Shown here: positions 27,359-35,974 of the stretch, in pieces
Layout: every line of letters begins with the position of its first letter
Position numbering within the stretch: position 1 is the first letter of the stretch
Assembly: GCF_900143065.1 (NCBI RefSeq)
Contig: NZ_FRCX01000013.1
Coordinates: forward strand, 107,857 to 171,856
Length of the DNA stretch: 64,000 nt
Direction of reading: 5' to 3'
Source: Duganella sacchari
GTDB lineage: Bacteria > Pseudomonadota > Gammaproteobacteria > Burkholderiales > Burkholderiaceae_D
Notes under the pieces: model-generated
The model's database searches: none
Told to the model about the DNA's origin: nothing
What the model saw: only the letters and a program-made list of their open reading frames with translations
Program-made: the position numbers and the translations under genes

Positions 27359-27423
27359 GCGCCACTGCGCGCTAGCGAACAGTGGGCAGGAAACAGCGAG
27401 ACTACGATAACGCCATCAACCTT

Positions 27424-27717
27424 ATGGCCGCCATCATGAATCTTGCCCACCACCGGACCGTTGTTGCCCATATCCTGCCGCTGCGGCAGCGCGATTTTCA
27501 GGCGCCACGTCTTCGTCCACAGCGTGCGCCGCGGCTGCGCGTGCTAGTCAGCCGCAGCGACCTGCATCAAGCCGCGCTGCTCGACCAGGGCATTACGTAT
27601 GGCGCCTTGCGCGGCCTGCATGCCGCAGTCGATTTCCTGTGCGAGCAACACATCGCCCTGCCCACCATCGCCCGTGTACTGTTCCGTGCGGGACAGCGGC
27701 GAGCCATCTCGTTGTAA
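27424..27717 (+). CDS. Hypothetical protein (uncertain)
   Basis: 97 residues, arginine-rich in the first half, then a helix-rich stretch (DLHQAALLDQGITYGALRGL and CEQHIALPTIARVLF) that looks protein-like. No clear ribosome-binding site is visible at ATG 27424 or 27436, and no family was recognised. It could be a real small gene or a decayed fragment between the sugar transporter and the low-G+C kinase. Confidence 0.4.
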   Translation: MAAIMNLAHHRTVVAHILPLRQRDFQAPRLRPQRAPRLRVLVSRSDLHQAALLDQGITYGALRGLHAAVDFLCEQHIALPTIARVLFRAGQRRAISL

Positions 27718-28101
27718 GCTATCGGCCACCCACTGCCGCCAGTTGCGACGCCAGATAGCGCCCGGGCGGCATGCCCCTGCACCACGCCTTCCAAGGCCAG
27801 GCTCTGCCAAATTAGCGCATGCAGGTAAAATTTCATTGTGGAATCGATAAACGCGTTTTTACGCAGCTGGGTCAACAACGGACACTGGTGTTCGCCAGCT
27901 GATGTATCGGTGGCGTCTAGTCCCGAACTCGGCCACAACCGGACAGCGGCGGATGACGAAAGGACCTCCTTTGTCGCCTTGTGCTCCCGCCAGAAGCGTT
28001 CACCGGAACGCCCTCCATATGATACCTGTGTTACGGTCAGCCAGGCTGGGTCTCCCTTGGGAGTCCGCGATGTATCAGTGACTGGACTAAGGGGTATTGC
28101 G
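27718..28101. other. Gene-poor junction upstream of the low-G+C kinase
   Basis: 384 bp without a supported gene. The plus strand is open in the kinase frame from 27838, but that part does not resemble the kinase domain and has no ribosome-binding site. G+C falls across it towards the kinase. It may hold the kinase promoter and the left boundary of an acquired segment; no terminal repeats were found. Confidence 0.4.
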
Positions 28102-29235
28102 ATGATGTACGAATTCCTCACGAACAACAGAGGCGAACTAACGCAGCGATGTAGGGATAAAGTTGCGATGCGCCCCGGACGCTCAGCCTCTTCTATACAA
28201 CTGGAAAATGGCGTCCCCATTTTTTTGGACCAACTCATCCGCACTTTGGAAACCGAGCAGACGCAAAATCCCGGTGCAAGTCACCGTATTTCGGGACCGG
28301 CAGGAGGCGCATCAGTTTCGTCAGAAGTGGGAACGTCTGCCACACAACACGGAAAAGACCTATTGGAGATGGGCTTCAGCGTCGATGAGGTCGTGCATGA
28401 TTATGGCGATCTTTGTCAAGCGATTACTGACTTGGCGGTGGAGCGCGATGCGCCTTTCCAAATAGATGAATTCCGAACCCTCAACAGGTGTCTAGACAAT
28501 GCGATCGCCGACGCAGTAAATGAGTTCAGCTATCAGAAGGAACTTGCGGTCACCAAGAAGATTGCTAACGAAACAAACCAGCGGGCGGGCTTCTTTGCGC
28601 ATGAGCTTCGCAACATTCTGGGGACAGCTACCTTGGCATTTTCGGCAGCGAAGACTGGAAACTTGAGTCTCCATGGTGCAACCGGGACGATTCTCGAACG
28701 GAGCCTGGATGGATTAGCCAAGCTGATAGATGAGTCCATAGCCGAAGTTCGCATGTTAAGCCACAACACTTTGGCCTCTACCTCGTTTTCACTTTCAGAG
28801 TTTGTGGCAGAACTAAAGGCAGCTGCCGAATTGGCAGCGAAAGCTAAAGGGTGCTTACTTTCCGTCCCATCGATAGACCCTTTGCTCGCAATCATTGGTA
28901 ATCGTGAGCTGCTGTTTTCAGCCGTGGCGAATCTCCTTCAGAACGCCATCAAATTTACGCATCCCGGTACCGAAGTTAGACTGTGCGCCTATGCAGTTGC
29001 GGACAGAATTCAAATTGACGTTGCGGACCACTGTGGCGGACTTCCGCCTAATGCAGAAGAGACCATGTTTCTGCCGTTTGCACAGAATGGCGCCGACCGG
29101 AATGGCTTAGGTCTGGGGCTCACAATTGCACAACAATCGGTTAAGGCATGCAACGGAACCCTCGAAGTGCATAACCTACCGACTGTAGGATGTGTCTTTA
29201 CCATAAGCTTACCTCGATTCGAAGTACCAACTTAG
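28102..29235 (+). CDS. Histidine kinase with RsbRD-like sensor domain, low G+C
   Basis: 377 residues from ATG 28102 (or 28105), with AAGGGG 7 nt upstream. The N-terminal domain (MMYEFLTNNRGELTQRCRDK, then VPIFLDQLIRTLE, then LLEMGFSVDEVVHDYGDLC) matches the helical RsbRD-like sensor of soluble kinases. It is followed by a phospho-accepting helix (FFAHELRNILGTATLAFSAA) and an HATPase domain (NLLQNAIKFT, VADHCGGLP, GLGLGLTIAQQSV). There is no membrane segment and no response-regulator gene beside it. Base composition is clearly lower in G+C than its neighbours, with A/T-ending codons throughout, which suggests recent acquisition. Confidence 0.8.
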   Translation: MMYEFLTNNRGELTQRCRDKVAMRPGRSASSIQLENGVPIFLDQLIRTLETEQTQNPGASHRISGPAGGASVSSEVGTSATQHGKDLLEMGFSVDEVVHDYGDLCQAITDLAVERDAPFQIDEFRTLNRCLDNAIADAVNEFSYQKELAVTKKIANETNQRAGFFAHELRNILGTATLAFSAAKTGNLSLHGATGTILERSLDGLAKLIDESIAEVRMLSHNTLASTSFSLSEFVAELKAAAELAAKAKGCLLSVPSIDPLLAIIGNRELLFSAVANLLQNAIKFTHPGTEVRLCAYAVADRIQIDVADHCGGLPPNAEETMFLPFAQNGADRNGLGLGLTIAQQSVKACNGTLEVHNLPTVGCVFTISLPRFEVPT

Positions 29236-29334
29236 ACAATCGCAGCCAAGGAGCGCATACTGCCAGTCGTCTATCTGGCAGCGTGTGTCAGCTAAGGATT
29301 GAGCTAGTGGATAAAATTTGACCCCTGCATATCC

Positions 29335-29400
29335 ATCATTATCGCCGCACTCAATCTCCGCATCGAGCGCTGGCACCGCCGCCAGCAAAAACTAAGCTGA
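29335..29400 (+). pseudogene. Possible 3' remnant of a lost gene
   Basis: A 21-codon stretch ending in TGA encodes IIAALNLRIERWHRRQQKLS with native-like G+C-rich third positions, unlike the surrounding AT-rich sequence. It resembles the tail of a coding gene whose front part has been lost at the edge of the low-G+C segment. Evidence is compositional only. Confidence 0.25.
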
Positions 29401-29401
29401 T

Positions 29402-29431
29402 TTGACAAACCTAATTACATTAGGAAATAAT
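29402..29431 (+). promoter_or_regulatory. Promoter of the tetR-SGNH hydrolase operon
   Basis: A perfect -35 TTGACA (29402-29407) and a near-consensus -10 AATAAT (29426-29431) are 18 bp apart. The spacer contains the first TetR operator, so a bound repressor would block RNA polymerase directly. Confidence 0.6.
29410..29424. promoter_or_regulatory. TetR operator O1
   Basis: CCTAAT-TAC-ATTAGG, a perfect 6-bp inverted repeat with a 3-bp spacer, placed between the -35 and -10 elements of the tetR promoter. Confidence 0.65.
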
Positions 29432-29444
29432 CTAATCTAATTAG
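29432..29444. promoter_or_regulatory. TetR operator O2
   Basis: CTAAT-CTA-ATTAG repeats the same half-sites and 3-bp spacer as O1, 21 bp (two helical turns) downstream, so two dimers would bind on the same DNA face. Confidence 0.6.
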
Positions 29445-29461
29445 TTTTTTTGGAGCAGCTT

Positions 29462-30034
29462 ATGCCACGCATGGGACTTACACCGGATATCCTGGTGGAA
29501 GCGGCAGCCGCCATGGCCGACGAACGCGGTTTCAGCACGCTGACGCTGACGGAACTCGCGCGCAGTTTTGATGTGAAGGTCGCCAGCCTGTATGCCCACG
29601 TCAAAAATTCCGGCGACCTGAATGCGCGCCTCGCGCTGTACGCGCTGGACAAGCTGGCGTCACGCGCCGAAGAAGCAGTCGCCGGCCGTGCCGGCAAGGA
29701 TGCGCTGCTGGCCGTGGCCCATGTCCACCGCGACTTCGCTCGCGAACATCCCGGATTATTCGAGGCAGCGCGCTACAAGCTGGAAGGCCCGTTCAATGAC
29801 GACAATGGCGGCATCCGCATCTCACGCATTACCCGGGCGGCGCTACGCGGCTATGCGCTGAGCGAGACTGAAACCACGCACGCGATGCGCCTGCTGGGCA
29901 GCTTCTTCCTCGGCTTCCCCATGCTGGAACTGGCCGGGAGCTTTGACCACAGCCGTCCCAGCGCCGAAACATCCTGGAACCGCAGCCTGGATGCACTCGA
30001 TGCGCTGCTGCGCTCTTGGCCAACGCACAAATAG
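29462..30034 (+). CDS. TetR-family regulator (WHG-type)
   Basis: 190 residues from ATG 29462, with TTGGAGCAGCTT upstream. The HTH reads TLTLTELARSFDVKVASLYAHV; the recognition helix (VASLYAHVKN) is the type seen in TetR proteins with the WHG C-terminal domain, and the rest is helical with HREFAREHPGLFEA-like spacing. It is followed after 8 bp by the SGNH hydrolase gene, so the two form an operon behind two phased operators. It probably represses its own operon. Confidence 0.85.
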   Translation: MPRMGLTPDILVEAAAAMADERGFSTLTLTELARSFDVKVASLYAHVKNSGDLNARLALYALDKLASRAEEAVAGRAGKDALLAVAHVHRDFAREHPGLFEAARYKLEGPFNDDNGGIRISRITRAALRGYALSETETTHAMRLLGSFFLGFPMLELAGSFDHSRPSAETSWNRSLDALDALLRSWPTHK

Positions 30035-30042
30035 GAGTTCGC

Positions 30043-31215
30043 ATGCCCCTTCGCTTCCAGACCGCGATCAGCGCAGACCTGATCCATGGTGCCGTAGAAA
30101 TCGACACCACGCCGGTCGGCCTGCTGCCTTATCGCCTGCCCGCCTGGGCGCGGGCACAATACCCGGATGGACAATTGGCGATGGCGGCGTCGCAGCCGTC
30201 CGGCGTGCGTCTGGCTTTCCAGACCGAAGCGCGCACCCTGGAGCTGCTAACGCTGCCCACCAAGCGCGCCTACAATGGCCTGCCGCCGCGCCCTGACGGC
30301 GTCTATGACCTGCACATCGACGGCCGACTGGTGCAGCAAGCCCACACCACAGGCGGCAAACTGCTGAAGATTGATATGGCCAGGGGCAGCACCGCAATCG
30401 AACCGGGCGAGCCGCAGATGCTACGCTTCAGCGACCTTCCTGCCGGCCGCAAGACCGTTGAAATCTGGCTGCCACACGATGAGACGACGGAGCTGATGGC
30501 GCTGCATGCCGACGCCGCCATCCATGCCGTCGCCACCAACAGGCGCCGCTGGCTTCATCACGGCAGCTCCATCAGCCAGGGTTCAAACGCCGCCAGCCCT
30601 TCCGGTACCTGGCCTGCCGTGGCGGCCGGGCTGGCCGGGCTGGACCTGCTCAACCTGGGTTACAGCGGCAATGCCCTGCTTGATCCCTTTGTCGCACGGA
30701 CCATGCGCGACCTGCCAGCGGACGTTATCAGCCTCAAACTGGGTATCAACCTGGTCAACACCGACTTGATGCGCCTGCGTGCCTTTGTGCCCGCAATACA
30801 CGGCTTCCTGGACACGCTGCGGGACGGCCATCCCACCACGCCGCTGCTGCTCGTTTCGCCGATCTACTGCCCGATCCATGAAGACACGCCCGGCCCCTGC
30901 CTGTTCGACCTGCCGGCGCTGCGCGAAGGCCGGCTGCTGTTCCGCGCAGCGGGCACGCCAGCCGAAGCCAAACAGGGCAAGCTCACGTTGCGCATCATCC
31001 GCGAGCAGTTGCAGGCCATCGTCACTGCGCGGCAGACGACAGACCCGCACCTGCACTACCTTGACGGCACCGCGCTGTATGGCGCATCGGATAACGCCCG
31101 TCTGCCGCTGCCGGACGAACTGCATCCGGATGCGGCCACGCAGCGGCTCATTGGCGAGCGCTTCCACCAACAGGTTTTTTCGGACGACTCCCCCTACGGT
31201 TTAGGGAAGCTGTAA
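30043..31215 (+). CDS. SGNH/GDSL-family hydrolase
   Basis: 390 residues from ATG 30043 (TAGGAGTTCGC upstream). The N-terminal 150 residues form a beta-rich module; the SGNH domain follows with block I as HHGSSISQG (Ser nucleophile), block III as LKLGINLVN (Asn) and the catalytic pair in LPDELHPDAA (Asp and His). Such enzymes are esterases or deacetylases, often on acetylated carbohydrates. There is no signal peptide, so it should be cytoplasmic. It is co-transcribed with tetR. The last 22 nt overlap the convergent peptidase gene. Confidence 0.85.
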   Translation: MPLRFQTAISADLIHGAVEIDTTPVGLLPYRLPAWARAQYPDGQLAMAASQPSGVRLAFQTEARTLELLTLPTKRAYNGLPPRPDGVYDLHIDGRLVQQAHTTGGKLLKIDMARGSTAIEPGEPQMLRFSDLPAGRKTVEIWLPHDETTELMALHADAAIHAVATNRRRWLHHGSSISQGSNAASPSGTWPAVAAGLAGLDLLNLGYSGNALLDPFVARTMRDLPADVISLKLGINLVNTDLMRLRAFVPAIHGFLDTLRDGHPTTPLLLVSPIYCPIHEDTPGPCLFDLPALREGRLLFRAAGTPAEAKQGKLTLRIIREQLQAIVTARQTTDPHLHYLDGTALYGASDNARLPLPDELHPDAATQRLIGERFHQQVFSDDSPYGLGKL

Positions 31216-32807
31216 GTCAGCGTGTAGGCGCCGCCACCGGATACGGAATTCACCATGGCATAGTAGTAGCCCGCCGCGCCGTTGTAGCTTATCGATTCAC
31301 TGGAGGTGGCACCGGTGCTGGCCGCCACCTGCACCCAGCCATTGGCCATGAACTTGTACAGGTATAGCTGGAAGTTGGTGTTGGCCGGACCGCTCAATTG
31401 CAAGCTGAAATTGCCGGCGCCGGTCTGCACCCAGCCCGGCGAAGCGCTGGGCGCGTAAGCGAAGCCGCCATTCGCCAGCGTACCGGTTTGCGTCACACCG
31501 CCCGGCGCCGATCCGCCATATTGTGCAAACACCTTGCGCGCCGCGCCTTCATTCACGGCATGCCACGGATAACCCAGCGTCCGCATGCGTGAATTTTCGG
31601 TAGGACGGTATTTGCCGCTCGGGCAGTACTGCGCGCCCTGGAACACACCCACCGTGCCATTGGGGTAAGCACCCAGTCCCGTGGGCACCGCCGTACTGCT
31701 GGCGATCAGGCTTCCCCATTTGACGTTGCGCGTGCCATTCATCGACACATCCGGCTCGCCGGGTTCGCCGGACAGGCTGCACGTGCCATAGTCATATTCG
31801 TCCGCCAGGCCAAACGCCGTATGGCCGATTTCGTGCAGCGCGATTTCGATGGACTGGGTCGCCATCGACAGCGTGGCGATCTCGCCACCGGAGCCGCCAT
31901 AGCGCGTGGAGTTGGCGACCACGATGATGACATCGCGTTCATCCGGCGCCAGCACGGAGCCGACGATGTTGTAGACCTTGTCGGAGTTGACGCACAACAG
32001 GCGGTCGATGTTGTAGCAATAGAAGGCGGCATCCATGGCCGTGTCACGGTAAATGCCCCGATCCGGTTCGTCTACGCCAGACTGGTTGCTGGCCACATCC
32101 ACACGGCGCACGTTCATGGCGCTGCGATTGGCGGCGAACAGGGGATCAGCCAGGAAGCCATCGATTACCTTCTGCGCATCGGCATGCCACTTGTTCATTT
32201 CCGCTGCCGTATAGCCATCGCCAACGAACACATAGTCCATATGGGTAGCCGCCGCACCGTTGTTGACGATGGTGGTGGCTGTGGCGGACGGCGCCAGCGC
32301 CGCGCGCATGGCTTTCGATGGCGCGTTCAGCTTGAGCAGGTCGGCGCGGCTGAACTGCGCCAGCGGCACGGCAGCAGTAGCAATAGCGGCGCTCCGGGCG
32401 CCCGTCACCGTCGCCTGCACCGGCAGCACCTCGATACTGGCGGTATCCGCGTCAAAAGGCATGGACACTTCAAATATCCCTTCCTGCTGCGGCACCGTGT
32501 CAGCAACCTCGATTGCGCCAGTGGCTGGGTTGAACGCCTCGATATGGCGCTGGCGGCCGCTGGCCACCGTCACTTCATGCAGTACCGCGCCCGTGGCGTC
32601 ACGTGCGACAACGCGCCATTGCGTGCCCGCAGCCCCCTTGCGCACATCGGGACTCAGCGCAAAGTTCCCGACCTGTACATGCCTGGCGATGAAGGCAGCG
32701 CCATTACGTCCTTCCGTAAATGCCAGGCGCAGTGCGATGTTGTCGGCACTGGCAGCGCCGGCGGCAAGCAGGCCGGCCAGCGCCGCTGCGATCAATCCAG
32801 ATTTCAT
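31194..32807 (-). CDS. Secreted M64-family metallopeptidase
   Basis: 537 residues with a signal peptide ending GAASA. After an N-terminal beta domain, the peptidase core starts at DYVFVGDGYTAAEM and contains the zinc motif HEIGHTAFGLADEYDYG (HExxHxxxxxxxE style of M64), with the catalytic Glu present. A C-terminal beta domain of about 90 residues (SFSLQL-like strands ending YTLTYSFPKP) resembles a PPC domain, often removed after secretion. The M64 group takes its name from Clostridium ramosum IgA protease; the target of environmental members is unknown. It lies 93 bp downstream of the AraC gene on the same strand. Confidence 0.87.
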   Translation of the reverse strand: MKSGLIAAALAGLLAAGAASADNIALRLAFTEGRNGAAFIARHVQVGNFALSPDVRKGAAGTQWRVVARDATGAVLHEVTVASGRQRHIEAFNPATGAIEVADTVPQQEGIFEVSMPFDADTASIEVLPVQATVTGARSAAIATAAVPLAQFSRADLLKLNAPSKAMRAALAPSATATTIVNNGAAATHMDYVFVGDGYTAAEMNKWHADAQKVIDGFLADPLFAANRSAMNVRRVDVASNQSGVDEPDRGIYRDTAMDAAFYCYNIDRLLCVNSDKVYNIVGSVLAPDERDVIIVVANSTRYGGSGGEIATLSMATQSIEIALHEIGHTAFGLADEYDYGTCSLSGEPGEPDVSMNGTRNVKWGSLIASSTAVPTGLGAYPNGTVGVFQGAQYCPSGKYRPTENSRMRTLGYPWHAVNEGAARKVFAQYGGSAPGGVTQTGTLANGGFAYAPSASPGWVQTGAGNFSLQLSGPANTNFQLYLYKFMANGWVQVAASTGATSSESISYNGAAGYYYAMVNSVSGGGAYTLTYSFPKP

Positions 32808-32900
32808 CAGTCTCTCCCATTATTGTCATTGTGGAGCACTGATTGTCAGTTTGTTGACTGTAGCGCGCATGACCAAAACAGCGCTTCTTGCATAAACCTG

Positions 32901-33836
32901 CTACGGGCACCGCTGACTGTTGCGATATGCCACCGGCGATACGCCATAACGGGCAGTGAACGCGCGGCTGAAATGGCTGGCACTGACAAAGCCATGATCG
33001 AGCGCGATATCGACGATGCGGCCATCGCCATCGCTCAAGGCCGCGCAGGCGTGTTCGAGGCGGCAGTCCAGGATGTAGCGGTGTGGCGAGACACCCGCTG
33101 CGCGATGGAACTCGCGCGAGAAATGCGCCTGGCTCATGCCGCATAGCGCCGCCAGTTCGGCATTGGATGGCGGTGCATGCAAATGATGGTCGATGTGGCG
33201 CAGCACGCAGCGCAACCGCGGGCCACTCAGGCCTTCCGCTGCTGTCCGCACCGGCTTGGCATAATGCTCGGCCAGGTAGCAGGCCAGCACGAAGACCAGA
33301 TGGTCGCACATCAGGTCCGCGCGCGGGCCGGCCAGCATGCGCGCATCCAGCATTTTCCCCACCAGTTCCAGCACCACGCCGTCGCGCATGAAGGAACTGG
33401 CCGTCAGCGCGACATCCGGCGCCGCGTCGGCGCGCAGCAGCATCTGGTCCATCAACGCCACCGGCAGGAACAGGTTGACGATATCGCAGGCGCCCAGCCG
33501 GCTCCATTTGCCCGACTCTCCGGGCGGGCACAGACGAAAGCGGCCAGCAGCGACCGTGCCGCCCCAGATGGGTGTATTGTCCTGCCAGATGCGCGTCTCC
33601 AGCGGCTCCATAATCAACGCCAGGCGATAGCTGCCGGGATGGGCGCTCAACGTACGGATCGTGTGATCCGGCTCCTCGCTGCGCCAGCGCACCAGCGCCG
33701 CCCCGGACGACGGCAGAGGACCGACGCAGGCGCGCAATGGCAGGGTTGCCCCGCTCTGGCGGAGCCAATGTTCAAGGTCAGCGGCGTTCTGCACTTGCAT
33801 CTCCGGGACAGGACCAGTGAAGCGCAAGGGTAGCAC
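32901..33836 (-). CDS. AraC-family transcriptional regulator
   Basis: 311 residues from GTG 33836; ATG 33800 (residue 13) is an alternative and neither has a clear ribosome-binding site. The N-terminal 190 residues form a cupin-like sensing region of the AraC type. The C-terminal 100 residues carry two HTH motifs: SNAELAALCGMSQAHFSREF and VDIALDHGFVSASHFSRAF, with the family tail YGVSPVAYR. It is upstream of and co-oriented with the M64 peptidase gene. Confidence 0.85.
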   Translation of the reverse strand: MLPLRFTGPVPEMQVQNAADLEHWLRQSGATLPLRACVGPLPSSGAALVRWRSEEPDHTIRTLSAHPGSYRLALIMEPLETRIWQDNTPIWGGTVAAGRFRLCPPGESGKWSRLGACDIVNLFLPVALMDQMLLRADAAPDVALTASSFMRDGVVLELVGKMLDARMLAGPRADLMCDHLVFVLACYLAEHYAKPVRTAAEGLSGPRLRCVLRHIDHHLHAPPSNAELAALCGMSQAHFSREFHRAAGVSPHRYILDCRLEHACAALSDGDGRIVDIALDHGFVSASHFSRAFTARYGVSPVAYRNSQRCP

Positions 33837-33851
33837 AGCGGGAAATAAGCG

Positions 33852-35939
33852 CTATTCCTCGTCGAGCTGCTGTTTCACGCGTGCGGCAAGGGCGTCCGCC
33901 GTAAAGGGCTTGGTCAGTATCAGCATGCCGCGCTCCAGATGGCCGTGATTGAGCACCGCATGCTCCGCATAGCCGGTGACAAACAGTACCGGCACCTCGG
34001 GCACACGGGTACGCACGGCATCGGCCAGCTGGCGGCCATTCATCCCGTTCGGCAGGCCGACATCGGTAACCAGCAGGTCGATATCGGCATGGGCCTGCAA
34101 TACCGTCAGTGCGGACGCGCCATCCTCCGCTTCAACCACGTCGTAGCCAAGGTCCGCCAGCATTTCCATGGTGACGGTCCGCACCAGCGGTTCATCATCC
34201 ACCAGCAGGATCTTCTTGCGCCACAAAGCCACCGACGCTGGCTTGTTCACCGCCAGCGCATCGTCCTCCAGGCTCTCGCCGACGTAACGGGGAAGCAGCA
34301 CGCAGACCCTGGCGCCCTGGCCCGGCTCCGATGCAATGCGGACCGTGCCGCCCGACTGCCCGGCAAAGCCAAACACCATGGACAGCCCCAGGCCCGTGCC
34401 CTGCCCCGCAGGTTTGGTGGTGAAGAAGGGTTCAAATGCGCGTGCCAGTACGTCGGCCGTCATGCCCGTACCGGTGTCGCTGACGGACGGCGACACATAC
34501 TGCCCCGGCGGCAGGCCGTACTCGCGCGCACCGTCTTCGTCCAGCGCGTGGTTCGCCGTCTCGATCATCAGCTTGCCGCCGTTGCCCATCGCGTCGCGCG
34601 CGTTGATGCACAGGTTGAGCAACGCGTTTTCAATCTGCCCGATATCGACACAGATATTCCATAAGCCCCCCGTAGCGATGGTTTCGACTGCGATTGCCGG
34701 CCCCACGCTGCGGCAAACCAGTTCATGCATGCTGGCGACGATGTGGTTGAGATTAGACGGCCTGGGGTCCAGCGTCTGCCGGCGCGAAAACGCCAGCAGG
34801 CGCTGGGTCAGGGCCGCCGCACGCCTGACGGCGGATTGCGCGCCGCCCAGGTGGCGGTCGATATCGCCGATCCGGCCTTGCGTCAGCCGTATCTTCATCA
34901 ATTCCAGGCTGCCGCTGATGCCAGCCAGGATGTTGTTGAAATCGTGCGCCAGGCCACCCGTCAGCTGGCCCACCGCATCCATCTTTTGCGACTGGCGCAG
35001 CGCTTCCTCGGCACTCAGCAGCGCGGCCGTGCGTTCCTCGACCCGCTGTTCCAGCGTCTCGTTCAGGGCGCGCAATGCAGCCAGCGCGCGGTCACGCTCG
35101 GCTTCCACAGCGCGGCGGCCCTCGATATCGAGCAGCACCCCCGGGAAGGACAGCGGTGTGCCATCGGCCGCCAGCTCGACGCGGCCATTGGCTTCCAGCC
35201 AGTAGTACTGGCCATCCTGGCGGCGCGTGCGGTACTGGTGGGCATAGGCGCCGCCGCGTTTCAGTACATCGTCAATCGCCGTTTGCAGACCCTGGCGGTC
35301 GTCAGGATGGACAGTGGCAATCACCTCGGCGAGGCTGAGGCCCGCCCGCGGCTGTTTCTGAGAGAAGCCGAACGCGTGGGCAAAGCCCTCATCGACACTG
35401 AACTTGTCGGTCGGCAGATCCCAGAACCAGGTGCCGATAATCGCGCCCGCCGCCAGCGCCAGCTGCACGCGCTGTTCATTCTCGCGCAACGCGGCCTCGG
35501 TCCTCTTGCGCGCGGTGATATCGCGGAACAGCACCGACACCTGGCGCATTTCCTCCGCCCCTACGCGCATCGCGGAGACTTCGATATGACGGCCCACGGC
35601 CAGGAATTCCTGTTCAAAGCGCGTCGCTTCGCCGGTCCGCAGCACCCGCCCGTAAAGGTCCAGCCAGGTCTGGGCATTATCGGGCTCGATCTCCCGCAGC
35701 CGCTTGCCGACGATATTGCTGATGCCCGTATGGCGCTCGTAACCGGAATTGGCCTCCGTGTGGATGTAATCGCTGAGCGGCCCTTCCGGGCCATCAATGA
35801 ACTGGATGATGCAAAAGCCATCATCAATGGCTTCGAAAAGCGCCTGGCGGCGGATGCGGCTGAGCGCAAGCTGGTTTTCCAGTTCGGCGTGGCTCAGCGA
35901 TGCCGGTTCATTGTCCAAGATAGCGTCTTTCGTCGTCAT
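33852..35939 (-). CDS. Hybrid histidine kinase (PAS-PAS-HisKA-HATPase-REC)
   Basis: 695 residues, no membrane segment. A first PAS domain (about 30-145; FCIIQFIDGPEGPLSDY), a second PAS with PAC (about 160-285; LPTDKFSVDEGFAHAFGF), a coiled coil, and the phosphotransfer helix in LTGGLAHDFNNILAGI. The HATPase domain has LLNLCINARDAM and GTGLGLSMVFGF, and the C-terminal receiver has its Asp in LLVTDVGLPNGMNG. The HDFNN variant is common in hybrid kinases that phosphorylate their own receiver. No output gene is adjacent. The stop lies 15 bp upstream of the AraC start on the same strand. Confidence 0.87.
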   Translation of the reverse strand: MTTKDAILDNEPASLSHAELENQLALSRIRRQALFEAIDDGFCIIQFIDGPEGPLSDYIHTEANSGYERHTGISNIVGKRLREIEPDNAQTWLDLYGRVLRTGEATRFEQEFLAVGRHIEVSAMRVGAEEMRQVSVLFRDITARKRTEAALRENEQRVQLALAAGAIIGTWFWDLPTDKFSVDEGFAHAFGFSQKQPRAGLSLAEVIATVHPDDRQGLQTAIDDVLKRGGAYAHQYRTRRQDGQYYWLEANGRVELAADGTPLSFPGVLLDIEGRRAVEAERDRALAALRALNETLEQRVEERTAALLSAEEALRQSQKMDAVGQLTGGLAHDFNNILAGISGSLELMKIRLTQGRIGDIDRHLGGAQSAVRRAAALTQRLLAFSRRQTLDPRPSNLNHIVASMHELVCRSVGPAIAVETIATGGLWNICVDIGQIENALLNLCINARDAMGNGGKLMIETANHALDEDGAREYGLPPGQYVSPSVSDTGTGMTADVLARAFEPFFTTKPAGQGTGLGLSMVFGFAGQSGGTVRIASEPGQGARVCVLLPRYVGESLEDDALAVNKPASVALWRKKILLVDDEPLVRTVTMEMLADLGYDVVEAEDGASALTVLQAHADIDLLVTDVGLPNGMNGRQLADAVRTRVPEVPVLFVTGYAEHAVLNHGHLERGMLILTKPFTADALAARVKQQLDEE

Positions 35940-35974
35940 AGCAGCCAGTAGTATAGCTGCTATGCCGGCTGACG

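Noticed and set aside
27343..27385. CCACTG and CAGTGG arms after the sugar transporter gene as a terminator
   Set aside because: Six-base arms with a 12-base loop and no T-run; too weak to call.
27838..28101. 88-codon N-terminal extension of the low-G+C kinase
   Set aside because: The extension has no ribosome-binding site and no similarity to the sensor domain, while AAGGGG before ATG 28102 fits the family start.
29318..29334. AATTTGACCCCTGCATA as the end of a REP/transposase-associated repeat
   Set aside because: A single short copy with no partner in the window; similarity to such repeats is only an impression.
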